Assembly (NCBI GenBank): GCA_025355995.1
Contig: JANXYQ010000048.1
Span: 1 to 57,286 of the forward strand
DNA from: Spirochaetaceae bacterium
Lineage (GTDB): Bacteria > Spirochaetota > Spirochaetia > Treponematales > Rectinemataceae
Direction: 5' to 3'
Length of the DNA stretch: 57,286 nucleotides
The translations under genes and the position numbers were made by a program. How positions within the stretch are numbered: position 1 is the first letter of the stretch; every line of letters begins with the position of its first letter. The notes below the pieces were generated by a model. It worked only from the letters and a program-made list of their open reading frames with translations, was not told where the DNA came from and did no database searches. Positions 1 through 9,005 of the stretch are shown one piece after another.

Positions 1-343
1 AGGGGAAGAAGAAAGCGGCGCGGAAGAAATTCCTCCCCCGGAATTCGCGGTTGAGGAGCACCGCCAGGAGAAGGGAACAGGCGAGGGTGATCGGGACCGT
101 TCCGATCACGTAGTAAAGGGTATTGAAGGTCGAAATCCTGAAGGTCTCGTCGCGGAGCATCCGCGAGAAATTCTTGAGGCCGGCGAAGGCTATGGGGTTC
201 GCGCCGTCCCAGGTCATGAAGGACAGGGCGAGGGCGAAGGCCATCGGCGCGAGGGTGAAGAGGGCGAAGCCGATCAGGTTCGGGAGGATGAAGGAATAGG
301 CTATCGCGTTCTTCTTGAGCGCCTTGCTCGCGGCTGCGGTCAT
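1..343 (-). CDS. Carbohydrate ABC transporter permease, N-terminal part (MalF/UgpA type)
   Basis: The first 114 codons of an inner-membrane permease, cut by the left edge. The ATG at 343 has AGGAG eight bases upstream. The protein opens with a short Lys-rich cytoplasmic segment, then a hydrophobic helix containing the Ser-Phe-Ile-Leu-Pro-Asn-Leu signature usual for MalF/UgpA first helices, then a GLKNFSRML segment typical of sugar permeases, and a second hydrophobic helix near residue 75. It lies 88 bases downstream of the solute-binding protein gene on the same strand, so both probably belong to one sugar-import operon. Substrate cannot be told. Confidence 0.85.
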   Translation of the reverse strand, partial: MTAAASKALKKNAIAYSFILPNLIGFALFTLAPMAFALALSFMTWDGANPIAFAGLKNFSRMLRDETFRISTFNTLYYVIGTVPITLACSLLLAVLLNREFRGRNFFRAAFFFP

Positions 344-431
344 CGAGGCTCCTGGGTGGGCGAGGCCGCGAGCCCCGGGCGTGAGGTCCCGCCCGAGGCT
401 CGCGGCTATGGATCCATGCTGCTCGGCCTGC

Positions 432-1685
432 CTACTGGGCGGCGAGGGCTTCCTTGACGCGGCGAGACATGTCCGCCAAGCCCTGATCGACGGACACGGA
501 CTCGGTCATTATGAGCTCGTCCTCCTCGTTGAGGATTTTCTCGATGACGGCGGCCTTGGGGTGCATGGGCAGCTCGAGGCGGACGGTCTTGGTGGCCAGG
601 GCCTCTCCGCTCGCCTTGTCCTGGGGGAAGCCCTCGACCTTTCGGATGGTATCGAGGACCTGCTGGTCCCTTATCGCGGGCAGGGTGCCCAGCTTGGCGA
701 GGATGGCCGCGCCTTCGCTGCCGCTGAAGAACTTCACGAAGTCCCAGGCGGCGGCCTTGTTGGGCGACTTGGCGTTGACCGCGACCGAGGTGATGGTGCC
801 GGCGGTGGTGCCCGCGGGAACGCCCGCGGGGTGGGGATACTTCACGATGCCCCATTTCACGGAAGTCGTGCCGTCCTTCACCTTGCTGATGAGCGTCCCG
901 ATGAACCAAGAGCCCATGGGGAGCATGGCGATCTGGCCGTTGTAGAAGACGCCGGAATAATGGATGTTGCCCACTTTAAGGGAGGCGAAATCCATGACGG
1001 TCTTGTCCTTCTGGAGGCCGAGGACCAGGTCGTAATAGGGCTTCATGTAGGCGTAATCGGACGTGATTATCGAGTTCTTGCCGTCCTGTACGGAGGGCAG
1101 TTCCTTGGTCGAGCGCCAGATGTGGTAATGGGAGCCGTAGACCCTGTCGACTCCCGTGCCGGAGGCGACCTTGCGAGCGAGGGCGGCGTACTGGTCCCAG
1201 GTCATGTCGTTCGTCGGATAGGGGAGGCCAGCCTTGTCGAAGGCGTCCTTGTTGTAGTACATGATCCAGACGTCGCTGCGGAAGGGCAGGGCGTAGAGCT
1301 GCTTGTCGACGGCGATCTGGTCGGTCACGCCGCTGTATTGCGCGAGATCGACCTTGTCCTTGGCGATGTAGGGGGTAAGGGGCTCGAGCTGCTTCTTGGC
1401 GACCATGCCCGCGTACATGGGGATGTCCTTGACCGAGATGATGTCGCTGTCGTCCCCGCCGGCGAGCATGACGGCGAGCTTCTGACCGTAGTCGTTGGCC
1501 GGGATGTTGATGAACTCGAAGCTCACGTTGGGGTGCTTGGCCGTATACGCGTCGACGATGGGCTGCATGTAGGTGGTCTGGGAAAGGTCCCATACCACCA
1601 TCTTGAGCTTCACCTTCGCGTCGGCCGCGGCGGCGAACGAGAGCGCGACGATCGCGAGCGCCGCGATTAAAGACAGTCGTTTCAT
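432..1685 (-). CDS. Extracellular sugar-binding protein of an ABC importer
   Basis: A secreted binding protein of 417 residues that would deliver a sugar to the adjacent permease. The start at 1685 is chosen because GGAGGG lies just upstream and the product then begins with a clean signal peptide (MKRLSLIAAL, then an Ala-rich stretch ending near Ala-Asp-Ala). The mature start KVKLKMVVWDLSQ and later GQIAMLPMGSW and AAWDFVKFFSG segments are typical of family 1 (MalE/UgpB-like) binding proteins. There is no lipobox Cys, so it looks periplasmic rather than a lipoprotein. A kinase/regulator pair lies upstream on the same strand and probably controls it. The ligand is unknown. Confidence 0.9.
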   Translation of the reverse strand: MKRLSLIAALAIVALSFAAAADAKVKLKMVVWDLSQTTYMQPIVDAYTAKHPNVSFEFINIPANDYGQKLAVMLAGGDDSDIISVKDIPMYAGMVAKKQLEPLTPYIAKDKVDLAQYSGVTDQIAVDKQLYALPFRSDVWIMYYNKDAFDKAGLPYPTNDMTWDQYAALARKVASGTGVDRVYGSHYHIWRSTKELPSVQDGKNSIITSDYAYMKPYYDLVLGLQKDKTVMDFASLKVGNIHYSGVFYNGQIAMLPMGSWFIGTLISKVKDGTTSVKWGIVKYPHPAGVPAGTTAGTITSVAVNAKSPNKAAAWDFVKFFSGSEGAAILAKLGTLPAIRDQQVLDTIRKVEGFPQDKASGEALATKTVRLELPMHPKAAVIEKILNEEDELIMTESVSVDQGLADMSRRVKEALAAQ

Positions 1686-1833
1686 GCTGTTCCCTCCTTC
1701 AGGATCGACCGTCATGGTAAATCGGCTTTCCCGATCGCGACATGCAATATGTTACGATTTCATGGCGACCGACCCACTCCGCTCGGCCGGCGCGGGCGAG
1801 GGCCGGGAGCATTCAACGGGAAGCTGCGATTTT

Positions 1834-3486
1834 CTACGATTCCCCGTCGCCGGAGGGCTCCGCCGAGGGCGATGCCGAGGGGCCGCGCTCGCAGGCCTGG
1901 AGGTAGTAGTCGCGGGGAGACTGGCCGGCCACCCGCTTGAACACCTTGCTGAAGTAGAAGGCGTCATCGAAGCCGAGCAGCTGGGCGACCTCGAACATCT
2001 TGTAGCGTCCCTCCGCGATGAGCTCCTTCGCCTTCTCGACCTTGACCTGGGCGACGAATTCCGTGAAGCCGAGGCCCGCGTACTTCTTGAAGGTGGCGGA
2101 GAGGTGATTGGGCGAGACCTCGAAGCGCCTCGCGACCTCCGCGAGGCTGAGCCTCGAGGCGTAGTTCTCCTGCACGTACCTGCGGACTCCCGCCACCAGG
2201 GGATTGCGGCCACGGCTCCGCGCCGACTCGAAGCGGGCCGCGAGCCCCTCCTTTGCCGTTCGGAGCCAGGCGCTCGCGGCGGCCGGGCCGGGGCAGGAGA
2301 AGAGGCAGCGCCAGCCCTCGGCCTCCCCGGGGAAGAGCGAGTCGAGGAGGCCCTCCGCGCCCTCGAGTCGCTCGAGTATCGGGTAGAGGAGCTCGCAGCA
2401 GAGGGCGAGCGCCTCCGGCCGGCCGATGTCGGCCTGGGAGAGCTCCTCGACGGCCTGGTCCATGACGGCGCGCAAGAGTTCGGCGGAGCGGGCGGACACG
2501 GCCTCGATCAAGGCGGCGCGCCGGGCGTCCCGCCTCGGCTGCGAGGGGTCGGCGCGTCGGTCGCGGAGCCCCTCGAAGGCGACGATCCCCGCGCTTCCGG
2601 CGCCGCCCGGGGCGAGGGCCGAGGCCGCCTCGACGGCGACCCTCGCCTCGCGGAAGGAGTCCGCGGCCCGGATCGGCTCTCGCCGCTCGCCTCCCAGCCC
2701 CGCCCGCAGCGAGACGCCGAAGTACTTCTCGGTCATCTCGAGGGCCCGGGCGAGGGCCTCGACGGCGCGCGCGCCGTCGAGCAGTATCGCGGCGAAGGAG
2801 AAGGGGTCGAGGGGCGCCACCCTGATGGCCGACTCCCTCCCGACTATCTGCACGATCATGTCGATCGCGCAGGCGTAGACCCTCAGCCTCTCGTCCTCCG
2901 AGAGCCGCTCCGGCTGGGCGTAGCCGATCTTGAAGGCGGCGACCCGGAAGCCGCCCTCGCCGAGCGAGAGCCCGGCGCGCTCGAGCGAGAGCCTCGCCTC
3001 CTCCGCGTCGGAGTAGGAGCCGGAGATGAGCCGGGTCAGCGCCGTCTCCGCGAAGGGATCTCGGGCGACTGCGCCCGCGCTCGAGGCGAGGCTCAGCGCG
3101 CGCCTCTCCCGGACGGCCGCCTTCGCCTTCTCCACGCTCGCGCGGAGCGAGGGCGCGTCCAGCTCCAGCTTGACGAGATAGTCGACGACCGAGCCCCGCA
3201 TGGCTCGGCGGAGGGAATCGAAATCGGCGTAGCCGGTGAGCACGATGAAGGCGGGGCCGCCCTCTCCCTCCGCACGGCATCTCTCGATGAGGCCGAGGCC
3301 GTCGAGCAGCGGCATGCGGAGGTCGGCGATGACGATGTCGGGCCGTAGGCGCGCGATCTCCTCGAGGGCCGCGAGGCCGTTCGGCGCGGCGCCGACGAGC
3401 TCGACGTCGAGGGCGGCCCAATCGACCATGGACTTGAGGCCCACCTGGGACAGAGGTTCGTCGTCGACGATCAGCAGGCTGTACAC
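1834..3486 (-). CDS. YesN-type response regulator with AraC DNA-binding domain
   Basis: A 550-residue regulator. It starts with a receiver domain (LLIVDDE at residues 4-10, phospho-acceptor Asp55 in IADLRMP), has a long middle region of about 300 residues, and ends in an AraC/XylS double helix-turn-helix (LSLAEVARRFEVSPNHLS, then LLGFDDAFYFSKVFKR). I start it at GTG 3486, the first codon that places the receiver at the N-terminus; the same open frame continues upstream only as an Arg-rich shadow of the kinase. It overlaps the kinase stop by 16 bases, so the two are translationally coupled. By family logic it activates the sugar-import genes next to it. Confidence 0.92.
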   Translation of the reverse strand: MYSLLIVDDEPLSQVGLKSMVDWAALDVELVGAAPNGLAALEEIARLRPDIVIADLRMPLLDGLGLIERCRAEGEGGPAFIVLTGYADFDSLRRAMRGSVVDYLVKLELDAPSLRASVEKAKAAVRERRALSLASSAGAVARDPFAETALTRLISGSYSDAEEARLSLERAGLSLGEGGFRVAAFKIGYAQPERLSEDERLRVYACAIDMIVQIVGRESAIRVAPLDPFSFAAILLDGARAVEALARALEMTEKYFGVSLRAGLGGERREPIRAADSFREARVAVEAASALAPGGAGSAGIVAFEGLRDRRADPSQPRRDARRAALIEAVSARSAELLRAVMDQAVEELSQADIGRPEALALCCELLYPILERLEGAEGLLDSLFPGEAEGWRCLFSCPGPAAASAWLRTAKEGLAARFESARSRGRNPLVAGVRRYVQENYASRLSLAEVARRFEVSPNHLSATFKKYAGLGFTEFVAQVKVEKAKELIAEGRYKMFEVAQLLGFDDAFYFSKVFKRVAGQSPRDYYLQACERGPSASPSAEPSGDGES

Positions 3487-5276
3487 GGCGCCTCGACGAG
3501 GAACGGAAGCAGGACCGATACCTTCGTATACTCGCCCCTCCGGCTCTCCACGGAGAGGCCGTAGCCCTCGCCGAAGGCGAGCTTGAGCCGCTCGTCCACG
3601 TTGTGCAGCCCTATTTGGTTGAAGGCCTCGCCGTCCCTCGCCGCTGCGTCGAGCAGGCCGCCGAGGCGCTCCTCCTCGATGCCGACCCCGTCGTCGATCA
3701 CGTCGACGCGGACGAGGCCCGGGCCGGCCCTCGCGATCTCGATGCGGACTAGCCCGGGGGCCATCTTCGGCTCGATCCCGTGCATGATGGCGTTTTCGAC
3801 GATCGGCTGCAGGGTGAATTTCACGACCCGGCAGGCCTTCAGCGCTTCGTCGCCGTAGCGCACCTCCAGTGCGAAGAGATTTGCGGATCGATATCGCTGT
3901 ATCGTGCAGTACTCGCCGACGAGTTCCAGTTCCAGCTCCAGGGTCACGAGGGCGTCCGCCCCTCGCGCCGCGTGCCGCAGGAGCGCGGCCAGGCAGTTGA
4001 CCATCTCCGCGATGCCGGGAGCCTTCTGGATCTCGGCCATCCACTTGATGGCCCCGAGGGTGTTGTAGAGGAAATGCGGGTTGATCTGGCTCTGGAGCGC
4101 GCGGAATTCCAGGGTCTTCTTGGCCTTCTCATCCTCGATCCGGCGCTCGATGAGCTCCTCGATGTCGCGGGACATGCCGTTGACGGCGCGGCCTATGTTG
4201 CCGAGCTCGTTGTCCCACTCGATGCCGGCGTCGCGGGAGAAGTCCCCCGCCGCTATCAGGGCGACGCGCCTGTTGATGAGCTCGATGGGCCTGTTCACCG
4301 TCCGGTCCACGGTGGCGAGGACCGAGGCTACCAGGAGGACGAAGAAGCCGGCCACGACGGCGAGGAAGGAGACGAGGCCGCGGGCCTGGCGGGCGATGCC
4401 GATCGCGGGCAGGCTCTGCGCGAGGACCCAGCCCGTGCGCGGGCCCGCGGAGAGTATGTAGGTCCCGCGCCACTTCCCCGACGCGACGTCGATCGAGAGC
4501 TCGCCCGCGCGGACCGCGCGCGCCATCTCGGGGCCGGGGACGCCGGAGCCGGCCGCGGCGGGAAGGAGGCCCCCGTCGGCCCCTATCCCGTAGGCCCTGT
4601 CGCCTATCGCGAGGAAAAGCCTCGATCCGCCCTCGAGCTCGTAACCCGAAAGATAGCGGGCGATCGGCTCCAGGTTCGCCGCCATGAAGACGAAGCCGAT
4701 GGGCCGGCTCGAGTCGTCGTCGCTTCGGACCGCCTTGGCCAAGGGGATCGCGAGCCGCCCCGAGGAGAAGGCGAAGCCCTCCTCGAAGAGGCCCCCGCGG
4801 CTGTAGGGATAGCCGACGGACTCGCCCGAGAGTTCGAATCGGGAGAGGGCGACCTCGAAATCGCTCCGGTGCCCCTGGCTGAGGCCCACCTGGATGGAAT
4901 GCCCCCCGAAGCCGCCTATGACGAGCTTGTCGATGTAGGTGTCGAGCCCGTCCCCCGAGACCGCGTCGCGAACGGAGCGATGGGCCGACAGAGCCTTGAA
5001 CTTCCGGTCATCCGGATAGGCCGCAGAGGAGGAGACGAAGGCGGTGACCTCGGGGGAGACCGAGCACCAGTTGACCAGCTGGGCGAGGCGGTCCATGTCC
5101 CGGTCGATGCTGGCCATGGCGATGCGGAGCCTGTATCGCGTCGTCTCGATGGATCCGGCGCGCAGGAAGCCCCTGACGGTCAGGTAGGATATCCCGACCA
5201 GGGAGACCAGGACGAAGAAAGTGATGGATATGCTATATAACAGGAGCCGGGATTTCAGGCTCGCGCCGGACCTCAT
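3471..5276 (-). CDS. YesM-type sensor histidine kinase
   Basis: A 601-residue membrane sensor. An N-terminal transmembrane helix (residues about 10-35) is followed by an extracytoplasmic sensing region of about 250 residues, a second helix near 285-310, a HAMP linker (ELINRRVALIAAGDFSR), the His_kinase box INPHFLYNTL with the phospho-acceptor at His401, and a C-terminal HATPase domain (VENAIMHG; DDGVGI). This is the LytS/YesM class that works with AraC-type regulators such as the one encoded next. The ATG at 5276 lies inside the 3' end of the exporter gene, a 44-base overlap. Confidence 0.93.
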   Translation of the reverse strand: MRSGASLKSRLLLYSISITFFVLVSLVGISYLTVRGFLRAGSIETTRYRLRIAMASIDRDMDRLAQLVNWCSVSPEVTAFVSSSAAYPDDRKFKALSAHRSVRDAVSGDGLDTYIDKLVIGGFGGHSIQVGLSQGHRSDFEVALSRFELSGESVGYPYSRGGLFEEGFAFSSGRLAIPLAKAVRSDDDSSRPIGFVFMAANLEPIARYLSGYELEGGSRLFLAIGDRAYGIGADGGLLPAAAGSGVPGPEMARAVRAGELSIDVASGKWRGTYILSAGPRTGWVLAQSLPAIGIARQARGLVSFLAVVAGFFVLLVASVLATVDRTVNRPIELINRRVALIAAGDFSRDAGIEWDNELGNIGRAVNGMSRDIEELIERRIEDEKAKKTLEFRALQSQINPHFLYNTLGAIKWMAEIQKAPGIAEMVNCLAALLRHAARGADALVTLELELELVGEYCTIQRYRSANLFALEVRYGDEALKACRVVKFTLQPIVENAIMHGIEPKMAPGLVRIEIARAGPGLVRVDVIDDGVGIEEERLGGLLDAAARDGEAFNQIGLHNVDERLKLAFGEGYGLSVESRRGEYTKVSVLLPFLVEAPCTAC

Positions 5277-7005
5277 CGATGTCTGCCGCCTTCACCGCGG
5301 ATTGTACAGCAGGCGGGCCGGGATTTCCATGAGCCAAAGCCTCGGGCGGGGCCTCGTTCCTCGTCCGGAGGGGGATATCGGGTATCAGCAGGGTCAGCAG
5401 CAGCATCGCGCCCATGACGAGTATCGAGACGAGCCAGACTCGGTGTATGGAATCCGAGAAGGACTTCTTCAAGCCATTCACCGCGGCGTCGGCCGCCGCG
5501 GCCTTCGTCCTCTCGAGAGCGTCGCGGACGCCCTGCGTCCCCGCCGCCGCGATGCGCAGGTCGAAGCCCGCCTCGATCCGGGACCTGATTTCCGATAGCC
5601 CTTCGGACCTCACCCGGCCCTGGCTCGTGGCCCCCGAGGGCATGCCCGGGCCCGCGGGCATGTTGGCGAGGAAGGCCGCGCCGAGGGCCGCGCTGAATAT
5701 CGTGCCCATCACCGCGGCGCCGATGGTGGAGCCGATCTGCCTCGTGAACTGGCTCGCGCTCGTGGCCTGACCGAGCTCCTGGGGGGGCACCGAATTCTGG
5801 ACGGCCAGGGAGTACAGGGATTGGGCGGGACCGAAGCCCATGCCCACGAGGACCATGAGGATCACCACGGCCCAATAGGGAGTGGCCGCGCCAAGGACGA
5901 GGGCCATGAGGACGGACGCGACGACGGCGATGGCCGCGCCCAGGAGCATTATGCCCTTATAGCGCCCGAACTTGGTGACCAGGAAGCCCGAGAGGCCCGC
6001 GCTCAGCACCATGCCCATGGAGAGGGGAATGACGCTCGCCCCGGCCTTGGTGGCGGAGACGCCCTGCACGTTGACCATATAGAGCGGGAGGAAGATGAGC
6101 ACGGAGATGAAGCCGGCGCCGAAGAAGAAGGACGCGAGGTTGCTGGTGAGGAACACCCTGTTCTTGAAGAGGCGCAGGTCGAGTATCGGATGCTTCGAGT
6201 TGATCGTATGCCCCACCCAAAGGCCCAGCATAACCAGCCCGCCGATGAGGAGGCCGAGCGTAGTGCCCGAGGTCCAGGGGTAGACCGACTTGTCCAGCTG
6301 GAGCGCGAGTATGATGGGCATGAAGGAGAGTATCATCAGCAGGGCCGAGGTGACGTTGAGCTTGTGAGAATTGTCGCGGGGCTCCAGCTTGGGCATGCGG
6401 AAGACGATGAAGGCCAGGGCGACGATGCCGAGCGGCAGGTTGACGTAGAAGATCCAGCGCCAACCCGCGACCCCGGCGATCCATCCGCCGGCATTGTCGG
6501 TGAGGAATCCGCCGACGAGCGGGCCGACGATGCTCGAGAGTCCGAAGACGCTGCCGAAGATGCCGGAGATCTTGCCGCGCTCCCGCGGCGGGTAGAGGTC
6601 GGCGACGATGATGAAGGCGAGGGCGAAGATGCCGGCCCCGCCGAAGGCCTGCACGCCCCGGAACGCGATGAGCTGGCTCATGCCGTTTCCCAGCAGGGGC
6701 AGGCTGCCGAACTCCCCAGCGATGCCGCAGAGGAAGGAGCCGAAGAGGAAGATCGAGACCGACCAGAGCTGCAGGGTCCTCCGGTTGATGAGATCGGCTA
6801 ACTTGCCATAAATGGGAACGAGGATGGTCGAGATTAGGAGGTAGATCGTCGTCACCCAGGTGTAGCGATCGAGGCCCGAGAGCTGCTCCACGATGCGAGG
6901 CAGGGCCGTCGAGACTATCGTCTGGTCCAGGGCCCCGAGGAACATGGCCAGGGCGACGCCGATCACGGTATACAGGCGGGTTCGCTTCGATTCAACTTCA
7001 TTCAT
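5233..7005 (-). CDS. DHA2-family (EmrB/QacA) multidrug exporter
   Basis: A 590-residue major-facilitator protein, the length expected for 14-helix proton-drug antiporters. Helix 1 carries ALDQTIVSTALPRI, the DHA2 motif D1; GKLADLINRR is motif A; GPLVGGFLTD is motif C. The start at ATG 7005 gives MNEVESKR just before helix 1; the open frame continues upstream without a convincing start. Between helices 13 and 14 there is an extra soluble loop of about 60 residues (RVRSEGLSEIRSRIEAG), common in this subfamily. It is divergent from the AroE-like gene across a 109-base gap and overlaps the kinase gene downstream. The exported compound is unknown. Confidence 0.92.
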   Translation of the reverse strand: MNEVESKRTRLYTVIGVALAMFLGALDQTIVSTALPRIVEQLSGLDRYTWVTTIYLLISTILVPIYGKLADLINRRTLQLWSVSIFLFGSFLCGIAGEFGSLPLLGNGMSQLIAFRGVQAFGGAGIFALAFIIVADLYPPRERGKISGIFGSVFGLSSIVGPLVGGFLTDNAGGWIAGVAGWRWIFYVNLPLGIVALAFIVFRMPKLEPRDNSHKLNVTSALLMILSFMPIILALQLDKSVYPWTSGTTLGLLIGGLVMLGLWVGHTINSKHPILDLRLFKNRVFLTSNLASFFFGAGFISVLIFLPLYMVNVQGVSATKAGASVIPLSMGMVLSAGLSGFLVTKFGRYKGIMLLGAAIAVVASVLMALVLGAATPYWAVVILMVLVGMGFGPAQSLYSLAVQNSVPPQELGQATSASQFTRQIGSTIGAAVMGTIFSAALGAAFLANMPAGPGMPSGATSQGRVRSEGLSEIRSRIEAGFDLRIAAAGTQGVRDALERTKAAAADAAVNGLKKSFSDSIHRVWLVSILVMGAMLLLTLLIPDIPLRTRNEAPPEALAHGNPGPPAVQSAVKAADIDEVRREPEIPAPVI

Positions 7006-7114
7006 GTTCTTTAATATAGCTATTTCTGAAAGCCTTCGGGGCGGGAGGCTGGCCTTTTCCCGCTTTGCGTAAAGTGTAAATCGCCGCCATACTAGCCCCA
7101 TGAGGAGGGTGCCG

Positions 7115-7972
7115 ATGCCCGCAGCGCCAAACTACAGGTCCGAGCTCGTCGGGGTCTTCGGCCACCCCGTCGCCGAGAATCCCACTATCGTAATGATGGA
7201 GGCGGCCTTCAAAGCCGCCGGCCTCGATTACCGCTATCTCACGATAGAGGTCCTGCCGAAAGATCTCGCCGCGGGCATCGCCGGCATCAGGGCGATGGGC
7301 TTCAGGGGCCTCAACCTGACCATACCGCACAAGGTCGAGGTCATGAAGCACCTGGACGAGATTAGCCCGAACGCCGAGCTCATCGGCGCCGTCAACACCG
7401 TCTACAGGGAAGGCGACAGGCTCATCGGGGAGAATACGGACGGAAAGGGCTTCCTAGGCTCGCTGCGGTCCCAAGGCGGCCTGGATCCGGCGGGAAGGAG
7501 CTTCGTCGTCCTGGGAGCGGGCGGCGCCGCCCGGGCCGTCTCCGTCGAGCTGGCCCTGGCCGGGGCCACGCGCATAGTCATCGTCAACCGGGATGAGGGA
7601 CGGGGGCGGGCCCTCGCCGAGCGCGTGGCGGGCATCGCCCGGACGGCCCTCGAATTCTCGCCGTGGAAGGCCGGATATAGGCTGCCCGAGGGCACGGATG
7701 CGCTAGTCAACGCGACCTCCGTCGGCCTCTACCCGGATCCGGGCCGGCCCGACATCGACTACGGCCGCATCGGGCCGGGGATGCTCGTCTGCGACGTCAT
7801 ACCCAACCCTCCCCGCAGCGCCTTCCTTAGGGAGGCCGAGGCGAGGGGAGCGCGGACCCTGGACGGCCTGGGCATGCTCGTCAACCAGGGGGCGATTGGC
7901 TTCGCCCTCTGGACCGGTCACGAGGCGCCCGCAGCGGCGATGCGCGAGGCGCTGGCGAGGGAGTTCGCCTAG
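7115..7972 (+). CDS. aroE: Shikimate dehydrogenase-like NADP oxidoreductase
   Basis: A 285-residue AroE-family enzyme. Shikimate dehydrogenase reduces 3-dehydroshikimate to shikimate with NADPH in aromatic amino acid synthesis. The ATG at 7115 is preferred over 7100 because AGGAGGG lies six bases before it. The catalytic pair is present (Lys73 in LTIPHK, Asp109 in GENTDGKGF), as are the Rossmann GAGGAARA loop, an NRDEGRG cofactor segment and LVNQGAIGF at the end. The substrate loop normally reading HSxSP is AENPTI here, so the shikimate-contacting Ser pair is not conserved. It may therefore be an AroE paralogue with another polyol acid substrate. No other aromatic-pathway gene is nearby. Confidence 0.85.
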   Translation: MPAAPNYRSELVGVFGHPVAENPTIVMMEAAFKAAGLDYRYLTIEVLPKDLAAGIAGIRAMGFRGLNLTIPHKVEVMKHLDEISPNAELIGAVNTVYREGDRLIGENTDGKGFLGSLRSQGGLDPAGRSFVVLGAGGAARAVSVELALAGATRIVIVNRDEGRGRALAERVAGIARTALEFSPWKAGYRLPEGTDALVNATSVGLYPDPGRPDIDYGRIGPGMLVCDVIPNPPRSAFLREAEARGARTLDGLGMLVNQGAIGFALWTGHEAPAAAMREALAREFA

Positions 7973-7988
7973 TCCCGAGGAGTCAGAC

Positions 7989-8900
7989 TCACTGCACGGG
8001 GGTGAGGAAGCTCCCGAACACCCAGCCGGCGGGATCCTTGATGCGGTACCAACGGGCGCTCTGGCCGCCGAGCGGATACTCCTGCGTGGTGGCCTCGAGC
8101 ACCTCGACCTGGGTTCCCGTATTGAGCCTGGCCACGACCTGGCCGTTCAGCTCGTCGGGCTGGGCCCTGACGTTGACGTTGTCGTCGTTGAGGAGGTAGC
8201 TGCCGGAGGCCGGGGCGGAGGGCTTGCCGGGAGCGGCGCCGGGAAAGAGGGCCGCCCTGATCCTGTCGAAGAAGACCGAGGAGGAGTATAGCTTCTCGAT
8301 CTTCTTGAAGAAGTTCGCGCGGAGATCCTTGTTCTTCGTGCCCATCGCGGTCATGTAGAGGATCACCGAGTTGATATCGACGTCCGAATTGCTCAGGTCC
8401 CCGGTTTCGAGGTAGACGGGGGGATCGGTGTAGTAGGCGTCCTGGACCGGGTCGTAAGCCACGACCTTGGCGAAGGTCGCGTTCGAGCCCTCGTCGAAGA
8501 GGGCGACGATCGTCATCCCGGAGATCGACTTGCTCGTCATCTTCACGTCGCGGGGCTCGGTGTAGACGGTCGCCTTGTCGGCCTTGACTACGGCGAGGCT
8601 GCACTTCTGCGCGAGATAAGCGGCCCTGACCCAGCCCTCGGTACCGCTCGGCATCTTGACGCGGAGGTACTCGCGCTCCTTGCCCTCGATCGTGAACTTC
8701 GTGGCCCGGCTGGTGACGGTCACCCGGTCTCCGATGACGAGGCTATCCTTAAATGCCAGGCTGCCCTTGGACTCGAGGTAGAGCGGGAGATTGTTCATTA
8801 TCGCGAAGGCTTCGTTCGAGGCGAGCTTTGCCGCCGGCTGGGCGCCAGCGAGTCCGGCTAACGCGGCGAATAGGGTAAATGCGAGGATCGTCCTTTTCAT
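7989..8900 (-). CDS. Secreted protein with two bacterial SH3 domains
   Basis: A 303-residue exported protein. ATG 8900 has AGGAGG upstream and gives a signal peptide (MKRTILAFTLFAALAGLAGA). Residues about 35-100 look like a first SH3b fold (LVIGDRVTV, YLRVKMPSGTEGWVRAAYL). The C-terminal 70 residues are a clear second SH3b domain (NVNVRAQP, GTQVEVLEA, WYRIKDPAGWVFGSFL). Such proteins usually bind cell-wall or envelope glycans. The middle region is unrecognised. It converges on the AroE-like gene with a 16-base gap and is divergent from the AAA ATPase gene. Confidence 0.75.
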   Translation of the reverse strand: MKRTILAFTLFAALAGLAGAQPAAKLASNEAFAIMNNLPLYLESKGSLAFKDSLVIGDRVTVTSRATKFTIEGKEREYLRVKMPSGTEGWVRAAYLAQKCSLAVVKADKATVYTEPRDVKMTSKSISGMTIVALFDEGSNATFAKVVAYDPVQDAYYTDPPVYLETGDLSNSDVDINSVILYMTAMGTKNKDLRANFFKKIEKLYSSSVFFDRIRAALFPGAAPGKPSAPASGSYLLNDDNVNVRAQPDELNGQVVARLNTGTQVEVLEATTQEYPLGGQSARWYRIKDPAGWVFGSFLTPVQ

Positions 8901-9005
8901 GGTGCCTCCTGGAGACGCGAGACTAAAGCTATCTTCCTTTGGGCGGACTGTCAACGCGGGTCCCCTCACTTGCATCCTCGGGGCTGGGATACTACTCTTC
9001 TCCCC

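Noticed and set aside
315-1670. Long plus-strand open frame of about 450 codons over the sugar-binding protein gene
   Set aside because: It is the antisense shadow of a gene with signal peptide and ribosome site on the other strand; the product is Gly/Asp/Val-rich without any domain.
1686-1833. Extra gene or RNA in the gap between binding protein and response regulator
   Set aside because: 148 bases with no supported frame or stable hairpin; it most likely holds the promoter of the sugar-uptake genes, but no clear -35/-10 pair could be fixed.
3487-4044. Upstream extension of the response regulator to a 736-residue protein
   Set aside because: The added part is Arg-rich and lies antiphase over the kinase domain; the receiver domain starts at GTG 3486.
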